This document shows, in pieces, positions 14,914 to 17,232 of a stretch of 17,232 nt of DNA (positions within the stretch are counted from its first letter, which is position 1; each line of letters opens with the position of its first letter). The DNA comes from CBDHHC01 sp050633205 (GTDB lineage Bacteria; Pseudomonadota; Alphaproteobacteria; Rhizobiales; CBDHHC01). The stretch covers positions 1 through 17,232 of the forward strand of contig JBOEGA010000119.1 in assembly GCA_050633205.1 (NCBI GenBank), given 5' to 3'. The notes under the pieces are model-generated. The model saw only the letters and a program-made list of their open reading frames with translations. It was not told the DNA's origin and searched no databases. Made by a program: the position numbers and the translations under genes.

Positions 14914-17232
14914 TTACATCCCGTTTCCTGAATTATCGTTAGACTGATCCTCGGCATCAGATTCCATGGTCGACATATCAACTGCAGAATCGTCATTCAT
15001 GACATCCTGGTTATCACCATCACTGTTCTGAGATTCAGCTTCACTGCGTTCAATAATATCAAGCCAGCTCTGAGAGCCATCTTCCTGTGTTCCGTCATTG
15101 AACGCGAAGAATTCAACATCCGCCACCACATCGGTACCGTCTCTCCCTTCGACAGTATCCTGTATGGTGTAGCTGCCATCTTCATTCTGACTGACAAGAT
15201 AATCAGACTGATTTCCGGAAAAGACAGCCGTATCACTGCCTTCACCACCATATATATAGTCATCACCACCCTGGCCGATTAAACGGTCATCACCAGCACC
15301 GCCATAAAGCTCGTCATTACCACTCTCGCCCTCAGGAGCCTCATAAACAGTCTCTGTGCTGACCTGAACATCAATGGTAACATCCTCAAAGTCACCTTTT
15401 CCGTTATTATTCGGATTGTCCTCGAATCCCAGTCGTGTGGATCCATCATCATTTTCAGATGATTGCACATGGTCAGCTTCATCATCATTCAATGAAGGAT
15501 TGGAGTGATACGTAGTGCCTTTCAGCTCAATAGTGTCACCATTAGTCTGGAACACCAGTGATATATCATCAGGGTCGTCATTTATATTGGCTGGCCGTTC
15601 ATCATCCGTGCCGGCTTTGTACATAAATGAATACTCACCATCTTCCGGATCATAATTCTTGTAGAAGTTCTTATTAGTATTGGCGCCATTCTTGATAATG
15701 AAATAACCAACACCTACCGAGTTCTCTCCACTAAGTTCAAGGGTGCTGCTATCACCCGCGGAGGCATCGCTCGTATTTTCAAAACCGATCTGAACACTCT
15801 GTATTGTTCCGTCAGCAGCAATAGTATAGGCACCAACCGAGTTTTTATGAGATGTATCCGTGTCAACGAGTTTCATCTCAACAGTAGTTGTTACAGTAGA
15901 AACACCTGCTTGTGCGGGGTCGTCTCCATAAATAACGTCATCACCGTCGCCACCATATATCTGGTCAGCATCTCCAGTCCCTGACAGATCATCATCTTCA
16001 GATGTTCCGGTTATGATATTGCTGTCGCTATCGTCGTCATCATCGTTGTCTACACCGCCATCATCTCCGTCACCGGTGTCACCACTGCCATTGTCGTCAC
16101 CATTGCCCTGGTCATTATCATCACCGTCTCCGGCATCATCATCGTTATCTGAACCACCGTCTTCGTCGCCGTCTACATCGCCATCGTCGGTGTCGTTACT
16201 ATCATTGTCGCCACCGTCGCCCTGGCCATTATTATCATCATCGTCTCCAGTACCATTATCGTTACCGGAATCACCGTCGTTGTCGTTGTTTCCCTTGTCA
16301 TTATTGTCGTCGTCTACATCGTCATCATCATCGTCTACGTTGCCATCGTCGGTGTCGTTATCATCGTCTATATCGCCATCGTCGGTATAGTCCTTATCGT
16401 CCTTATCGTCTTTGTTACCGTCTACGTCGTCGTCGTCATCGTTGCCGCCTACATCGTCATCATCATCATCATCGTCGTCATCGCCATCGTCGCCGTCTAC
16501 ATCGCCGCCTACGCCACCATCATCACCATCACCAGTGTCGTCACCATCATTATCGCCACCGTCGCCCTGGCCGTTATCGTCGTCGTTGCCATCTCCGTCA
16601 CCGTTATCATTTCCGCCGTCGTCTACGCCACCATCATCGCCATCGCCGGTGTCGTCATCATCATTATCGCCACCATCGCCCTGGCCATTATCACCACCGT
16701 CACCAGTATCATCGTCATTACCGGAGCCATCTCCATCACCGCTGTCATTTCCGCCGTCGTCTACGCCACCATCATCGCCATCACCGGTATCGTCACCATC
16801 ATTATCGCCGGCATCGTCCTGGCCGTTATCACCATCGTTTCCTGTGTCATCATCATTACCAGAGTTATTGTCATCGCCGTTATCGTCGTCGTTGCCGTCT
16901 CCGTCACCGCTGTCATTTCCGCCGTCGCCTACGCCGCCATCATTACCATCACCGGTATCGTCACCATCATTATCGCCGCCATCGCCCTGGCCGTTATCAC
17001 CATCGTTTCCTGTGTCATCGTCATTACCGGAGTTATTGTCATCGCCGGTATCGTCGTCGCTGTTGCCGTCACCGTTATCATTACCGCCGTCGCCTACGCC
17101 ACCATCATTACCGGAGTTATTGTCATCGCCGGTATCGTTGCCGTCGTTGCCATCTCCGTTACCATTGTCATTGCCGCCGTCGCCTACGCCGCCATCATTA
17201 CCATCACCGGTGTCGTCACCATCATTATCGCC
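14914..17232 (-). CDS. Large acidic RTX/DUF4114 secreted protein (N-terminus beyond right edge)
   Basis: The frame is open from the right edge to TAA 14914-14916, giving 772 visible residues without an N-terminus. Residues 1-404 are a low-complexity Asp/Gly/Asn array. Residues about 405-440 are RTX-like (LSGTGDADQIYGGDGDDVIYG). About 464-625 match DUF4114: VGYFIIKNG, a YHS..LN..DH stretch and LGFEDNPNNNGKGDFEDV. About 638-667 carry calcium-binding nonapeptides (GNDELYGGAGDDRLIGQGGD and GGEGSD). A beta-rich segment ending near FFAFNDGTQ follows, typical of type I secretion substrates, and then an acidic Ser/Asp/Asn tail ending GNGM. There are almost no cysteines. It is exported, unfolded, by the genes downstream and folds on calcium outside the cell. 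A matrix, adhesin or surface-layer role is inference. The longest start at an internal ATG (15876) is an artefact of the missing upstream sequence. Confidence 0.9.
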   Translation of the reverse strand, partial: GDNDGDDTGDGNDGGVGDGGNDNGNGDGNDGNDTGDDNNSGNDGGVGDGGNDNGDGNSDDDTGDDNNSGNDDDTGNDGDNGQGDGGDNDGDDTGDGNDGGVGDGGNDSGDGDGNDDDNGDDNNSGNDDDTGNDGDNGQDDAGDNDGDDTGDGDDGGVDDGGNDSGDGDGSGNDDDTGDGGDNGQGDGGDNDDDDTGDGDDGGVDDGGNDNGDGDGNDDDNGQGDGGDNDGDDTGDGDDGGVGGDVDGDDGDDDDDDDDDDVGGNDDDDDVDGNKDDKDDKDYTDDGDIDDDNDTDDGNVDDDDDDVDDDNNDKGNNDNDGDSGNDNGTGDDDDNNGQGDGGDNDSNDTDDGDVDGDEDGGSDNDDDAGDGDDNDQGNGDDNGSGDTGDGDDGGVDNDDDDDSDSNIITGTSEDDDLSGTGDADQIYGGDGDDVIYGDDPAQAGVSTVTTTVEMKLVDTDTSHKNSVGAYTIAADGTIQSVQIGFENTSDASAGDSSTLELSGENSVGVGYFIIKNGANTNKNFYKNYDPEDGEYSFMYKAGTDDERPANINDDPDDISLVFQTNGDTIELKGTTYHSNPSLNDDEADHVQSSENDDGSTRLGFEDNPNNNGKGDFEDVTIDVQVSTETVYEAPEGESGNDELYGGAGDDRLIGQGGDDYIYGGEGSDTAVFSGNQSDYLVSQNEDGSYTIQDTVEGRDGTDVVADVEFFAFNDGTQEDGSQSWLDIIERSEAESQNSDGDNQDVMNDDSAVDMSTMESDAEDQSNDNSGNGM
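16819..16878 (-). repeat. 60-base direct repeat, copy 1 (copy 2 at 16987-17046)
   Basis: This segment matches 16987-17046 with two differences, 168 bases (56 codons) away and in the same orientation. It encodes part of a GDDNNSGNDDDTGNDGDNGQ-type module. Together with the 57-base pair it shows recent block duplication in the array. Confidence 0.85.
16921..16977 (-). repeat. 57-base direct repeat, copy 1 (copy 2 at 17176-17232)
   Basis: This segment is the same as 17176-17232 at 56 of 57 positions, in the same orientation and 255 bases (85 codons) apart. The match reaches the window edge, so it may be longer. It encodes the GDNDGDDTGDGNDGGVGDG part of the array. Confidence 0.85.

Larger units (their letters stand above)
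16021..17232 (-). repeat. Coding repeat array of Asp/Gly/Asn modules
   Basis: Codons GAC, GAT, GGT, GGC, AAC and AAT dominate, and about nine residues in ten are Asp, Gly or Asn by eye. The module TGDGxDGGV followed by xDGGNDxGDG recurs, for example ending near 17165, 16930 and 16750, and so does NGQGDGGDND. Spacing between copies is irregular (38, 46, 56 and 85 codons), so modules were lost or gained as blocks. A different segment at about 16321-16500 has runs of Asp and a Lys-containing DGNKDDKDDKDY. These are not canonical RTX nonapeptides. All changes stay in frame. The array continues past the right edge. Confidence 0.9.

Noticed and set aside
16013..16390. A + strand reading frame coding a Ser/Pro/Leu-rich protein of 125 residues
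   Set aside because: It is the opposite strand of the Asp/Gly/Asn array. Triplet repeats stay open in several frames, and it has no ribosome binding site or recognisable domain.
16021..17232. Possible CRISPR array or tandem satellite
   Set aside because: There are no constant-length repeats with unique spacers. The repeats are codon-based, in frame, and continuous with the RTX coding sequence.

Overview
The window looks like chromosomal DNA of a Gram-negative proteobacterium, most likely a marine-type alphaproteobacterium of moderate GC. The grounds are an Mla-type lipid transporter whose permease carries a fused STAS domain, and a complete type I secretion operon for an RTX protein. The genus is inference; no rRNA or housekeeping marker is present. 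No tRNA, insertion sequence, integrase or CRISPR array was seen.

Layout. (1) At 1-3300 on the + strand, the tail of an unrecognised gene is followed by a compact mlaE-mlaF-mlaD operon. The MCE protein (MlaD) is fused to a PqiC-like auxiliary domain that is normally a separate lipoprotein. (2) About 1.07 kb without protein genes (3301-4375) holds two hairpin terminators, a candidate structured RNA with a 6S-like layout (about 3985-4182), and a promoter/operator with three TetR-type half-sites. (3) At 4376-8399 on the + strand lies an alcohol-oxidation cassette: an AlkJ-like GMC dehydrogenase, an atypical 563-residue aldehyde dehydrogenase and a TetR-family regulator. (4) At 8405-17232 on the - strand, read right to left, there is a tightly packed operon. 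It starts with a giant, very acidic RTX/DUF4114 protein whose N-terminus lies beyond the right edge. Two ABC-transporter genes, an HlyD-type adaptor, a receiver-HATPase protein and an Hpt protein follow.

How the genes work together. Region 1 should move phospholipid between the inner and outer membranes. Region 3 should oxidise a primary alcohol to an aldehyde and then an acid, under a local repressor. Region 4 should secrete a calcium-binding surface or matrix protein, with a phosphorelay output module built into the same transcript.

The most unusual part is region 4. Both ABC proteins have eroded nucleotide-hydrolysis motifs, and the first lacks the catalytic glutamate, Q-loop glutamine and H-loop histidine. 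The secreted protein contains at least 400 residues made almost only of Asp, Gly and Asn. Two phosphorelay proteins without a visible sensor kinase are translationally packed behind the adaptor. No TolC-like outer-membrane protein is present in the window.
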